Assembly: GCA_903910385.1 (NCBI GenBank)
Contig: CAIVZM010000047.1
Coordinates: forward strand, 1 to 38,022
Length of the DNA stretch: 38,022 nt
Direction of reading: 5' to 3'
From: an uncultured Armatimonadota bacterium
GTDB lineage: Bacteria; Armatimonadota; Armatimonadia; Armatimonadales; Armatimonadaceae
The stretch's first letter is position 1. Each line of letters starts with the position of its first letter. Below the pieces are notes generated by a model that saw only the letters and a list, made by a program, of their open reading frames with translations, was not told the DNA's origin and did no database searches. This document shows positions 15,331-23,957 of the stretch, one piece after another. A program made the position numbers and the translations under genes.

Positions 15331-17193
15331 TCATGCCGGCGACAGAACGAGAGTTTCCGTTGAGGCGCGACGTTGCGATTCGTAAAGAGCGGCATAGACT
15401 CCTCCGATTGCCAGCAATTCGGCATGCGTCCCAACTTCCGCTATTCGTCCGCCGCGCTTCAGTACAACGATTTTATCCGCTTGAACGATAGTGGATAGGC
15501 GATGTGCGATGACAAAGGTCGTGCGTTCCCGCATCAGTGTTTCCAGAGCATCCTGCACCATCGCTTCCGTAGCGGCATCCAGGGCGGAGGTCGCTTCATC
15601 CAGTATGAGAATACGCGGGTTCGCCAGTAGAGCGCGAGCGATCGCGATACGCTGACGTTGCCCGCCGGAGAGAGTTGTTCCTCGCTCGCCCACCCAGGTT
15701 TCGTATCCGTCAGGCGTCGCTTCGATGAAGCCAGCGGCATTTGCCGCTCGCGCCGCCGCTTCCACTTCCGCATAAGATGCATCGCGCTTGCCATAGGCGA
15801 TATTGTCGCGGATAGAGCCTGACAAAAGCAATGTTTCCTGTGGCACAATCCCAATCTGTCGACGCAGCGATTCGATAGTCACGGTTCGGATATCAAAGCC
15901 ATCAATCAGAATAACTCCGGAGACTGGATCATAGAAACGCGGAATCAAATCCGCCAGCGTCGTTTTTCCTGCCCCGGTCTCTCCAACGAAGGCTACCATC
16001 TGACCGGGTTCTATGATCAGATTGATATCGCTAAGAACGGGTTGTCCGGGCTCATAAGCGAAGGAAACGCTGCGAAACTCGACGCGCCCGTTAATGGGTG
16101 GCAACTCCTTTGCATTCGGGGCGTTCTTTATTTCCGGGGTCATATCGAGGACATCCGAAAAGATACGATCCGCCGCCCCCATCATTTCTTCCCAGCCGCT
16201 TTTCAGGCTTCCGATAGCGTTAACGCTGTTAGCAACCTGTGAGACCAGCAGTAAAAAGGCGAATAATTCGCCCGTTTCCATCTTTTTGTTGATTACCAGA
16301 GTCCCACCGTAATAAAGCGCGGCGGCGACGCCGATAGCTCCCAGAAGGTCAACAATGGGTCCTAGACGCGCCGACCGCCGTATAGTGCGTAGTTTACTGT
16401 CCACTACACGCTTGCTTTCGCGTTCGAATCGTTCAATCTCATATGCCTCCGCTGAGAAGGCGCGGACAATACGCGGCGCGGCGAGGGCTTCTTCCATGAC
16501 GGAAGCCGCATCCGCCATCCGTTCCTGCGTTTGCAGAGAGATGCCCCGCAGGCGTTTAGTCAGACTCTGTATGATAACTGCCATCACTGGCACCACCGCA
16601 AGCGAGAAGCATGTCAATTGCCAGGAGATTTTGAACATGAACCCCAGATAGATCAATGCCTGCACCGGGGTCGCAACGACATCTTTGAGCATCATGGCGG
16701 CATCCTGCAGTTTTGGGATGTCATTGGTCAGGGTGGACATCAACGCCCCGGTGCGACGCCGATTGAAGTAAGACAGGGAAAGACTTTGAAGATGCGCGTA
16801 AACATCACGGCGCATATCCAGCCCCACTTGTTGCGCTACTGTCGCCAGCAGAACGCTCTGCCCATACTTGAGCGCCCCCATCACTCCATATAGGACAACG
16901 ACCAGAAGGCAGGCAAGCATCAATGCAGGAGGATTCGGATTGACCAGACTGTTGACGAACAGCTTGATTTGATTGATGAAATACGCATTGGCGACTCCTA
17001 CCAGAATACCGCAGAGCAGTCCGCCGGCCAGCAGGACGAGATGACGCCGTAGGTATCCCAGCAACACACGGTAAATTCTTTGTTGCGTGAGAGGTGCGGA
17101 CGAGACTACCGGGGGGTCAGGAATGAGCATCCCTTTCTCGGGAGGAACGGCGGAAGGTTTCGGAGCGCTTTCAACAGTCACCTGGGTTGACAT
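15331..17193 (-). CDS. msbA: MsbA-like ABC exporter (lipid A flippase family)
   Basis: 620 residues, a half-size ABC transporter. After a 45-residue polar N-terminus, six transmembrane helices are visible (for example LVLLAGGLLCGILVGVANAY, LTCFSLAVVPVMAVIIQSL, LLGAIGVAAALYYGGTLVI). The nucleotide-binding domain (about 370-600) has Walker A GETGAGKTTL near residue 402, signature LSGGQRQRIAIARALL near 507, and Walker B ILILDEATSALD followed by the H-loop AHRLSTI. In the MsbA family such dimers flip lipid A-core across the inner membrane. Similar sequences also include multidrug exporters, so the assignment rests on position between lpxB and the DUF374 gene, with only 12 bases to lpxB. The initiation region lacks a strong ribosome-binding site. 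Confidence 0.85.
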   Translation of the reverse strand: MSTQVTVESAPKPSAVPPEKGMLIPDPPVVSSAPLTQQRIYRVLLGYLRRHLVLLAGGLLCGILVGVANAYFINQIKLFVNSLVNPNPPALMLACLLVVVLYGVMGALKYGQSVLLATVAQQVGLDMRRDVYAHLQSLSLSYFNRRRTGALMSTLTNDIPKLQDAAMMLKDVVATPVQALIYLGFMFKISWQLTCFSLAVVPVMAVIIQSLTKRLRGISLQTQERMADAASVMEEALAAPRIVRAFSAEAYEIERFERESKRVVDSKLRTIRRSARLGPIVDLLGAIGVAAALYYGGTLVINKKMETGELFAFLLLVSQVANSVNAIGSLKSGWEEMMGAADRIFSDVLDMTPEIKNAPNAKELPPINGRVEFRSVSFAYEPGQPVLSDINLIIEPGQMVAFVGETGAGKTTLADLIPRFYDPVSGVILIDGFDIRTVTIESLRRQIGIVPQETLLLSGSIRDNIAYGKRDASYAEVEAAARAANAAGFIEATPDGYETWVGERGTTLSGGQRQRIAIARALLANPRILILDEATSALDAATEAMVQDALETLMRERTTFVIAHRLSTIVQADKIVVLKRGGRIAEVGTHAELLAIGGVYAALYESQRRASTETLVLSPA

Positions 17194-17205
17194 TACGTTT
17201 CTGTA

Positions 17206-18570
17206 CTACCCTGTTTTGGAAAAAGACGTTCCGTCTCTTCGCGATTGGGCAAGCTCGATAGCCATTTGCGCGGTACGGGTCGCACCGCCGGGTTCACCCA
17301 AAAGCTTGACGGTGGCTCGCAGATCAACGCGCATACGTTGCAATGTATCAGGTTCGAGAAGCAGTCCGACGATAGCGTCCGCAATATTTTCCGGCGTCGC
17401 TTTTTCCTGAATCAGTTCCGGGCAAATCTCGCGCTCCGCGAGGATATTGGGCATTCCTATAAACCGTGGCAATTTTTTCTTGACGAATTGATACTCCAGC
17501 CAGTTCGATTGCGCCAACCGATACATAATCACCATGGGACGCCCCAGAATCGCCGCTTCCAGCGTTGCGGTTCCGGAAGCGCAGATCAGCACATCCGAGA
17601 GCACCATCAGGTCATAGGTCGCCTCTTCGATAATCGCCAGCGGAAAATCACCGGAAGGCGGCGGAAGTTCGGCGGCGCGTCGTAACCAATCGGCTTGCCG
17701 ACGCCCGAAATCATCGGTTTTCGGCACGCCATTGCCCCCGACCGGAATCGGTACAGCCCCCGGACGATTCGTCCCCTCGTCCTCATGACAGCGCAGAGCC
17801 GGATTTGGCGCTTCCGTCCGACGCGCTTTTTCCACATGAGCGATCACCTCTTCACGGTCTACGGTCGGCGCAAGCGCGAGAACGAATTGAACGCCATGCA
17901 CCCGTTGATGAATAATCCGCGCCGCCGCCAGTTGCGCCGGGAGAATGTGCGTAATTTCCTGAGACCGGCTTCCCGGCAGGATTCCGACAATGGGACGTTC
18001 CGGGTCGATACCATGCTTTTCCGCAAAAGTTTTCAATGGTCCGGACGGATGCACAAGATCAAGCAAAGGGTGGCCGACAAAGGTGGCATCCACGCCGAAG
18101 CGGCGCAGTTCCGTCTCGCTCCACGGAAAGGGCGTCGCTACTTTATCGGCAAGAGCGCCCAGTGAAGACCCCTTCAGCGTTCTGCGCCACGAGCCCGGCG
18201 GAAAGTAGTAGAGAATGCGTGTTTCTGGGAGACGACGGCGTGTCCAGGGACAAAGTCCCTCAATACCGGGGAAGCCGATGTTGAATGCGCCGGCGTCTAC
18301 CGGGATCAGGACGTCCGGTCGGCGTTGCAGCAGGATCGAATGCAGTTGACGGCGGGCGGCAAGGATACGCGGCAATAATCCGATTGCGGCGGCGACTCCC
18401 ACTACCCCCCATCGGGTGGAATCGATCACCACCTCCGCTCCCGCGTCTCTAAGAAACTTTCCGCCTGTGCCCCAGATCGTTGCGCCAGGATGTAGCCGTC
18501 GAATTTCTTGCGCGAGTTGTCCGCCAACCCGGTCGCCGGACGCTTCCCCGGTAATGATCGCTATCTGCAT
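17206..18570 (-). CDS. lpxB: Lipid-A-disaccharide synthase, divergent with insertion
   Basis: 454 residues, longer than the usual 370-390. LpxB joins UDP-2,3-diacylglucosamine to lipid X at the inner membrane. Family marks are IITGEASGDRVGGQLAQEI at the start, FVGHPLLDL near 164, GILPGSRSQEI near 196, and SDVLICASGTATLEAAILG with PMVIMYRL near 325-350. Two regions differ: PVDAGAFNIGF replaces the usual Asp-containing PDFN motif, and YYFPPGSWRR replaces the SPSVWAWR type. About 58 residues (250-308), Pro, Arg and Glu rich, are inserted before FPLAIIEEATYDLM. The start ATG at 18570 follows an intergenic hairpin and lacks a clear ribosome-binding site. Position between lpxA and msbA supports the call. 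Confidence 0.88.
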   Translation of the reverse strand: MQIAIITGEASGDRVGGQLAQEIRRLHPGATIWGTGGKFLRDAGAEVVIDSTRWGVVGVAAAIGLLPRILAARRQLHSILLQRRPDVLIPVDAGAFNIGFPGIEGLCPWTRRRLPETRILYYFPPGSWRRTLKGSSLGALADKVATPFPWSETELRRFGVDATFVGHPLLDLVHPSGPLKTFAEKHGIDPERPIVGILPGSRSQEITHILPAQLAAARIIHQRVHGVQFVLALAPTVDREEVIAHVEKARRTEAPNPALRCHEDEGTNRPGAVPIPVGGNGVPKTDDFGRRQADWLRRAAELPPPSGDFPLAIIEEATYDLMVLSDVLICASGTATLEAAILGRPMVIMYRLAQSNWLEYQFVKKKLPRFIGMPNILAEREICPELIQEKATPENIADAIVGLLLEPDTLQRMRVDLRATVKLLGEPGGATRTAQMAIELAQSRRDGTSFSKTG

Positions 18571-18577
18571 CGGCTCT

Positions 18578-18613
18578 ACAGGGGAAGGAAACTCAACATT
18601 TGCCTTCCCCTGT
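18578..18613 (-). other. lpxA-lpxB intercistronic hairpin
   Basis: ACAGGGGAAGG and CCTTCCCCTGT form a perfect eleven-base stem with a fourteen-base loop in the 50-base gap between lpxA and lpxB. The stem ends eight bases before the lpxB ATG. No T run follows. It could slow lpxB translation or mark an mRNA processing site. Confidence 0.55.
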
Positions 18614-18620
18614 CCCTCCT

Positions 18621-19418
18621 TTACCGCCGCCGGGGACGGTCATTCGCCCTGCCAAATCCGCCTTCGCCGATTTGCTTGATGAACTCGACCAGATAAGCGA
18701 CTTCAGGGGTGATTTCCACCTCATCCTCAATAGCCTCTAACGCCTGCGTCACGTTCAGATTGGATCGGTATAGCAGTTTATACGCCTGTTTGAGAGCGGC
18801 GCGTGAGGCAGGCTTTATATCGGCGCGACGCAGACCACGGACATTCAGGTCTAGGATATCGGCAGGACGACCATCAGAGAGCATAAACGGCGGTACATCC
18901 TGCACTACCTTGGAGTATCCGCCCAGCATGGCAAGACGACCTATCCGCACAAATTGATGGACTCCGACCATGCCCCCGATAACGACATTATCCGCAACGG
19001 TAATATGCCCGGATAGGCCAGCATAGGAGGAAATCATGGCGTTGTTGCCGATGTGACAGTTATGTCCTACATGGACATACGCCATGATCAGGTTGTCATT
19101 GCCCAGTTCCGTCGCCTGGTCTTCGCCTGTCGCCCGATGAAGAGTTACAAATTCCCGAATCTCGTTGCGGTCGCCGACGCGAACATAGGAGCGTTCGCCT
19201 TTGAATTTGGCATCTTGCGGCGGCCCGCCCAGCACTGCCGCCGGGCGTATTTTGCACTGACGCCCAACTTCAGTGTACCGTTCCATAACAACATGCGGCC
19301 CGATGACGGTTTCATCGCCAATGACGCAATCGGGTCCAATGACGCTATACGCCCCTATTTCCACATTCTCCCCAACCTGAGCGGTTGGGTCAATGATGGC
19401 GGAGGGATGAATTTTCAC
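18621..19418 (-). CDS. lpxA: UDP-N-acetylglucosamine acyltransferase
   Basis: 265 residues, the usual LpxA length. It transfers a 3-hydroxyacyl chain from acyl carrier protein to UDP-GlcNAc, the first step of lipid A synthesis, in the cytoplasm. The N-terminal two thirds are hexapeptide repeats (IHPSAIIDPTAQVGENVEIG, VIGPDCVIGDETVIG) forming a left-handed beta helix. MAYVHVGHNCHIGNNAMI carries the catalytic His region, and MVGVHQFVRIGRLAMLGG is a family signature. The C-terminal helices (ALKQAYKLLYRS) contribute to trimer contacts. The start is a GTG with a purine-rich stretch (AGGGG then GAAGAG) in the 16 bases after fabZ. It is read from the same strand as its pathway neighbours. Confidence 0.95.
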   Translation of the reverse strand: MKIHPSAIIDPTAQVGENVEIGAYSVIGPDCVIGDETVIGPHVVMERYTEVGRQCKIRPAAVLGGPPQDAKFKGERSYVRVGDRNEIREFVTLHRATGEDQATELGNDNLIMAYVHVGHNCHIGNNAMISSYAGLSGHITVADNVVIGGMVGVHQFVRIGRLAMLGGYSKVVQDVPPFMLSDGRPADILDLNVRGLRRADIKPASRAALKQAYKLLYRSNLNVTQALEAIEDEVEITPEVAYLVEFIKQIGEGGFGRANDRPRRR

Positions 19419-19434
19419 TTCTCTTCAGTCCCCT

Positions 19435-19923
19435 CTATCCCGCCGTCTCACCGGGGGTGATTAATGCAAACGATAACTCGGCCTCACAGACGAGTTTATT
19501 ACCCACGTAAGCGGTCGCCTTGACCCAGCCGACGTTGCCACGCGATTTACCCATGATAATTTCCGCACGCAATGAATCGCCCGGCAGAACAGGTTTGCGA
19601 AAACGCGCCTTTTCTACGCCCGCAAGATAGGCGAGTTTTCCCTTATGCTCACTGGTGGTCAGCAACATGACACCGCCAACCTGCGCCATCATTTCGAGGA
19701 TCAGTACGCCGGGCATAATCGGGTTGCCTGGAAAATGTCCTGTAAAAAAAGGCTCGTTGAAGGTCACGCACTTTAATCCCACAACGCGTTTGCCCGGTTC
19801 CAGTTCCAGTATACGGTCTACCAGAAGGAACGGATAACGGTGAGGCAGAATATGGAGAATCTCTTTCGCTTCTATAATGCCTTCATGCGTCACACCGATT
19901 GTCCCTGTTTCATCCGTTTCCAA
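19435..19923 (-). CDS. fabZ: 3-hydroxyacyl-ACP dehydratase
   Basis: Dehydrates 3-hydroxyacyl-ACP in fatty acid elongation, competing with LpxA and LpxD for the same acyl donors. The single hot-dog domain shows ILPHRYPFLLVDRI and TGHFPGNPIMPGVLILEMMAQVGG; the catalytic pair is His63 and Glu77 in this numbering, 14 residues apart as in known FabZ. The frame is open back to an ATG at 20001, but that would overlap lpxC by 65 bases and add a foreign-looking N-terminus. I place the start at TTG 19923, with AGGG eleven bases upstream, 13 bases after the lpxC stop. GTG at 19893 is an alternative. lpxC and fabZ are fused in some bacteria and separate here. Confidence 0.92.
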   Translation of the reverse strand: METDETGTIGVTHEGIIEAKEILHILPHRYPFLLVDRILELEPGKRVVGLKCVTFNEPFFTGHFPGNPIMPGVLILEMMAQVGGVMLLTTSEHKGKLAYLAGVEKARFRKPVLPGDSLRAEIIMGKSRGNVGWVKATAYVGNKLVCEAELSFALITPGETAG

Positions 19924-19936
19924 AACGTCTTTATCC

Positions 19937-20797
19937 CTATTCTGTCGCCCATGCCGGAGAACTAAAAAGGCGTTCGTGCAGTTTTGCGGCGAATGCCGCA
20001 TTAAGACGGTGGCTGGGCTTCACGGCAATTATATCAGCAGGCGGCAACGCCCCGACGCCCGCCAGTGAGAGATCGCCAATTACATCAAGGAGTTTGTGCC
20101 GCGCCAGTTCGTTCTCAAAGCGCAAGGGGACGGAGTAACGGTCAGGATAGATAACGACAGCGTTTTCCAGAGTTCCACCGAGAGCCAGACCTGCCGCCCG
20201 CAACGCTTCCACTTCCTCAATAAAGCCAAATGTGCGTGCAGGAGCGATATCACGGGAGTAATCATTTATATCCGGTTCGAATCGAGCCAGTTGAGTCCCG
20301 ACAAGCGGATGCCCGAAAGAGATTGCGACGGTCAGACGAAACGAGGTAGCAGGATAGGCAGCGATAAAGGCGCCATCCTTGCCCGTCACTATCAAGGGCG
20401 TATCCAGCAGGGGAAAAGTCCTGTTACCTATCTCGGTCAATCCCACATCGTGGATTCCGGCAACCCAGATTTGCGCGCCGCCATCGCCAATGGGCAATTC
20501 CGGTCCCTGAATCTCAATCCGTACATCGGTCACGCCCAGCGCAGAAAGCGCAGAAAGCAGATGCTCCACCGTCGAGACGGAAGCGCCATCAGTTCCCAGA
20601 ATGGTGCAGCGAGAGGTATCGATGACATTCCCGGCATGGGCTTTTATTTCGATATTGTCGCGCAAAAATGTAATTCCCGCTCCAGGTTCAGCGGGGAATA
20701 ACGTTACGGTGGATTCCGCTCCGGTATGGATTCCGACGCCCCGGATGGTAATGGAATCCGTTAAAGTCCGCGCGGTCTGAGTAAACGATGATTTCAT
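19937..20797 (-). CDS. lpxC: UDP-3-O-acyl-N-acetylglucosamine deacetylase
   Basis: About 286 residues. LpxC removes the N-acetyl group from UDP-3-O-acyl-GlcNAc, the committed step of lipid A synthesis, using a catalytic zinc. SITIRGVGIHTG opens the first domain. VSTVEHLLSALSALGV supplies the first zinc His with the neighbouring Glu. The second domain has RTFGFIEEVEALRAAGLALGG and HKLLDVIGDLSLAG, with the second zinc His and Asp. The frame is open back to an ATG at 20836, inside lpxD. I chose ATG 20797, seven bases after the lpxD stop, because its N-terminus (about ten residues before the conserved RTL) fits known LpxC length; neither start has a clear ribosome-binding site. Confidence 0.93.
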   Translation of the reverse strand: MKSSFTQTARTLTDSITIRGVGIHTGAESTVTLFPAEPGAGITFLRDNIEIKAHAGNVIDTSRCTILGTDGASVSTVEHLLSALSALGVTDVRIEIQGPELPIGDGGAQIWVAGIHDVGLTEIGNRTFPLLDTPLIVTGKDGAFIAAYPATSFRLTVAISFGHPLVGTQLARFEPDINDYSRDIAPARTFGFIEEVEALRAAGLALGGTLENAVVIYPDRYSVPLRFENELARHKLLDVIGDLSLAGVGALPPADIIAVKPSHRLNAAFAAKLHERLFSSPAWATE

Positions 20798-20804
20798 CAA
20801 GGAA

Positions 20805-21875
20805 CTATGATTCCGATTCAGAAGCGTCCGATTCATCCGTCGCTTCTAATTGCTGAAGACGCCGCTCCATTTCACGTAACTTTTTGAGCATATCCGGCAA
20901 TTGATTGACCGCCGCCATCGTTTTGAGGTGTTCCTTATGAGGCCGAGCGCCGTACCCGGAAACATAAGCGCGAGCGGGAATATCTCCCATAACGCCAGTT
21001 TGTGCGCCGATGACCGTATTCGCTCCGATCTTGACCTGTTCCTTGACTCCTGACTGACCGGCGATAATCACATTTTCGCCCACTTCGACGCCTCCTGCCA
21101 GACCGACCTGCGCCACGATAATACAGTTTTCGCCAATCTGGCAGTTATGCCCGATATGCACAAGATTATCTATTTTCGTGCCTCTACCAATGCGCGTTGA
21201 GCCTGTTCGCGCCCGGTCAATTGTCACATTGGCGCCGATTTCGACGTCGTCATCAACCCTGACATTGCCGATCTGGGGGACTTTGCGATGTTTCCCTCCC
21301 AGAGTCAAATAGCCGAAACCATCCGCGCCCAGCGCTGCACCAGCATGAATGACTACATTGGCTCCGATGATCGTCCCACGCAACAGAGTGACATTGGGAC
21401 CGATAACGGAATTGTCGCCCACTTCTACATCATCGCCAAGGTACGACAGAGGATGAACGATGACATTTTCACCGAAGCGCACGTTCTCTCCCAGAACGCA
21501 ATTCGCTCCGATGGAAACATTTCCTCCGTTGCGGAAATCGCTTCCGATGACCGCCGACGGATGGATTTCACGGGCGGTATATTGCTCCGGTGCGAACAGA
21601 TCCAGAATTTGCGCAAAAGCGAGGCGCGGATTAGCCACCTGAATCATGGTTTTCGTCCCGCCTTCCGCACGAGCGGATTCCGGAGCGATTATAGCGGAAG
21701 CGGGCGACTGCACGGCATCGTCGAAAAACCGCATGCTTTCGGCAAACGTTATGTCGCCATTTTGCGCTTGATCGATTGAAGCAATACCTCGAATCACCAT
21801 CTGCGGGTCGCCATAGACACGCCCTTTTACGACAGCGGCAAGTTCGCCGACCGTCCTTTGTCGCGGTTCTTTCAC
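20805..21875 (-). CDS. lpxD: UDP-3-O-acylglucosamine N-acyltransferase
   Basis: 356 residues. LpxD adds the second 3-hydroxyacyl chain, to the amine of UDP-3-O-acyl-glucosamine. The N-terminal uridine-binding domain ([37 protein letters not shown]) precedes hexapeptide repeats ([30 protein letters not shown] and onwards). The catalytic His is in [38 protein letters not shown] and a C-terminal helix ([19 protein letters not shown]) match the acyl-carrier-contacting end. The start is GTG, overlapping the upstream stop as GTGA, with GGAGG six bases before it, so translation is coupled to the lipoprotein gene. Order lpxD, lpxC, fabZ, lpxA follows. Confidence 0.95.
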   Translation of the reverse strand: MKEPRQRTVGELAAVVKGRVYGDPQMVIRGIASIDQAQNGDITFAESMRFFDDAVQSPASAIIAPESARAEGGTKTMIQVANPRLAFAQILDLFAPEQYTAREIHPSAVIGSDFRNGGNVSIGANCVLGENVRFGENVIVHPLSYLGDDVEVGDNSVIGPNVTLLRGTIIGANVVIHAGAALGADGFGYLTLGGKHRKVPQIGNVRVDDDVEIGANVTIDRARTGSTRIGRGTKIDNLVHIGHNCQIGENCIIVAQVGLAGGVEVGENVIIAGQSGVKEQVKIGANTVIGAQTGVMGDIPARAYVSGYGARPHKEHLKTMAAVNQLPDMLKKLREMERRLQQLEATDESDASESES

Positions 21876-23206
21876 AAGCGTCCTCCCTTTACGGCGCTAG
21901 AAGCAGGAACGCCCGCAGCCAGCCTTTTTTGAAATTCCAGGGTCATGTCTTTTCTGTTGCTCAGGGTCGCTCGCTGAGTTGGATTACCTGCACTGTTATC
22001 CACGATAACGACATTCGTGTCTTGGTTCCGAGCAATATCCTTCACCGCATCAGAGACCACAATTCTTATTAATGATTCCAGTTCCTGACGTTGCGCTTTC
22101 AGGCGCGTGATCGCTCTTTCCGTAGAGAAAGCGCCAGGCGGTACGAATTTGATTCCCGGAAGCGATAAGTCCAATCCTCGATCAGCGTTTTGATTTTTCC
22201 CTATCATCGCGCTTTCCTGCATAGCGGCATCTTCCGCTACTAACACCGACTCCAGCGCCTGCCGTTGCGCCCGAAGAATCTGAGCGATTTCCATGTCATC
22301 TCGAAAAGCGTCCAACTGCGCTTCGATCTCCGCGAGTCGTCGCGCACGGGCATCCCGTTCCGCAACCGTCAATTCGTTCCTACCTTCGCCTTTGATACGG
22401 CGGATTTCGGTTTCGATCCGTTGCAATTCGCCCAGTTCACGCAGACGGTACGCTTCCAGACGTTCCGCCATCGTCGGAAACAGCGTAGGGCTTGCCGTTG
22501 TTCCTTTGGTTTGATCCGCCGCGCCGGCGCCTGGCAGGATCGGCGCCCTGACACCAGGCATCAATCTTCCTGGAGGCGGAAGATTTCTTACATTCACTCC
22601 CGGCGGAACAATGTAATCCACCGGGCGATTCAATTGTCCGGTGTAAAACGCAAGATACTTGTAAACTTCTAATTTCGCATCTCGAATTTCGTTAATGCTT
22701 TTCAGAGTCTGCGCTTCTATATTTTCTCTTTCACGTTGCGCTCTGGCTGCATCTTTCGCCGTTGCTACCCCGAGCAGCTCCGCGCGTTGCTGGTCGAGTA
22801 ATCGCGCCGTCCGGGCTTGCCGTTCTGCAATGTATTGCGCTAACTGTGTCTCCACCGTTTTCCGAAGCGCTTCCCGCTCACGTTCACGACGTTCCAGCGC
22901 TGCCGCATTCATCCCGCTTACGCTTCGATTATTGGGCAATGCTGGCAATTGCTCTGTCGCATTCAAGATGTTCGTCACGGGCGGCATCAACGTTTTGAGA
23001 CGCGCTTCCATCGCCCGTAACCGACGCACTTCACGCTGTAGCGGATGTTCCGCGATCAGCGCCGCCAGACGTACATATCCCATAGCAGGCGCAACATCGA
23101 CCTCATATTTTATCGATGGTGTCGTTGAACAACCCACCATCGATAAAATTAAGATTCCGCCGACGCCTAACGCAGAGGCGCTATTTATTGATCGATTTAA
23201 TGACAT
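21872..23206 (-). CDS. Coiled-coil lipoprotein, OmpH-like at its C-terminus
   Basis: 444 residues from the ATG at 23206. The frame is open upstream to 23368, but only the shorter form gives a lipoprotein signal: a hydrophobic stretch ([17 protein letters not shown]) with Cys after Val-Gly. The mature part is charged and helical, rich in Ala, Arg, Glu and Gln, with long coiled-coil stretches ([41 protein letters not shown]). Near the end, [22 protein letters not shown] resembles the last helix-strand of OmpH/Skp chaperones, which the upstream neighbour also has. I infer a membrane-tethered periplasmic chaperone relative; this is not established. It overlaps ompH by 26 bases and lpxD by four. 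Confidence 0.7.
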   Translation of the reverse strand: MSLNRSINSASALGVGGILILSMVGCSTTPSIKYEVDVAPAMGYVRLAALIAEHPLQREVRRLRAMEARLKTLMPPVTNILNATEQLPALPNNRSVSGMNAAALERREREREALRKTVETQLAQYIAERQARTARLLDQQRAELLGVATAKDAARAQRERENIEAQTLKSINEIRDAKLEVYKYLAFYTGQLNRPVDYIVPPGVNVRNLPPPGRLMPGVRAPILPGAGAADQTKGTTASPTLFPTMAERLEAYRLRELGELQRIETEIRRIKGEGRNELTVAERDARARRLAEIEAQLDAFRDDMEIAQILRAQRQALESVLVAEDAAMQESAMIGKNQNADRGLDLSLPGIKFVPPGAFSTERAITRLKAQRQELESLIRIVVSDAVKDIARNQDTNVVIVDNSAGNPTQRATLSNRKDMTLEFQKRLAAGVPASSAVKGGRL

Positions 23207-23831
23207 CCTGTGTGATGTCGTTGGCTGTATAAATAGCAACCTTACTATCGAATACAACCGCCAGACCCTTATCCTGAGCGATCTTACCGATAACTTGCTT
23301 GATAGCAAGCACTGTTTTGTTCGACAATTCCACGTTCTTAGCATCCACGACCCGGGAGAATTCATCATTTAGATTCTTCAAATACCCTTGCCCCTTTTGC
23401 TCTTGATCATTCAGATCCGCGTATTGCTTCTTCTGTTCATCCGTTGGAGCCGCCGTATTTTCCAGTCGTCGCTTCAGACCGATCTTATCCTGCCCCTTCG
23501 CCTCGAAATCAGCGATACGTTTCTTGTCTGCATCCGTCACCGGGCGCTTCTGGTACAGATCCGCCAGTTCTTTCAATTCCGGTTCTGTCAGGAAACGACC
23601 ACCATTTTCCTGCACCTTCATCATTACATCGCGCAGACCATTCACGATACCGTTGAGCGTACTGATGTCTTGCTGTCGCGCTTTAGATTCGTTTAAGACC
23701 TGATCTACATCGACGCTACCGAAAGCGGGAGCTACGCCTCCCTTTTGAGCAAACGCCGCCGGGGCGAGAGCAAGAACCGAAAGAACCATCAGGAACCATG
23801 TGGCGCGGCGGTAGCCAATATAACCACTCAT
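23181..23831 (-). CDS. ompH: OmpH/Skp family periplasmic chaperone
   Basis: 216 residues from ATG 23831, preceded by AAAGGAG about nine bases upstream; a longer frame to 23897 lacks this. The signal peptide (ATWFLMVLSVLALAPAAFAQ) ends at an AFAQ cleavage site. The mature protein starts with the OmpH strand (FGSVDVDQVLNESKARQQD), followed by charged helices that form the tentacles of Skp-like trimers, and ends with VLAIKQVIGKIAQDKGLAVVFDSKVAIY. OmpH/Skp binds unfolded outer-membrane proteins in the periplasm and hands them to BamA, the next gene upstream. It is slightly longer than E. coli Skp, mainly in the helical part. Confidence 0.88.
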   Translation of the reverse strand: MSGYIGYRRATWFLMVLSVLALAPAAFAQKGGVAPAFGSVDVDQVLNESKARQQDISTLNGIVNGLRDVMMKVQENGGRFLTEPELKELADLYQKRPVTDADKKRIADFEAKGQDKIGLKRRLENTAAPTDEQKKQYADLNDQEQKGQGYLKNLNDEFSRVVDAKNVELSNKTVLAIKQVIGKIAQDKGLAVVFDSKVAIYTANDITQDVIKSINK

Positions 23832-23957
23832 TTGGAATTTCTCCTTTATAGAAAGTTTCTTGAATTCAATTTTCATTAACGCGGGAAGCGCCCCCATACT
23901 CTTTATGCTGGTAAATGATCCGCAGGAGGTGGGGTTGCCTCTATATTTGTTTAGGTA

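Noticed and set aside
19924-20001. ATG at 20001 as the start of fabZ
   Set aside because: It would overlap lpxC by 65 bases, and the added residues look unlike any FabZ N-terminus.
23207-23368. ATG at 23368 as the start of the coiled-coil lipoprotein
   Set aside because: The extra residues are antisense-like and would bury the lipoprotein signal, which is intact from 23206.
22695-23372. Plus-strand open frame of 225 codons opposite the lipoprotein and ompH genes
   Set aside because: Arg/Ser/Ala-rich translation typical of an antisense shadow; the minus-strand frames have signal peptides and family motifs.
23860-23869. TTGAATTCAA palindrome upstream of ompH as an operator
   Set aside because: A ten-base palindrome is expected many times by chance in 38 kb, and no promoter is aligned with it.
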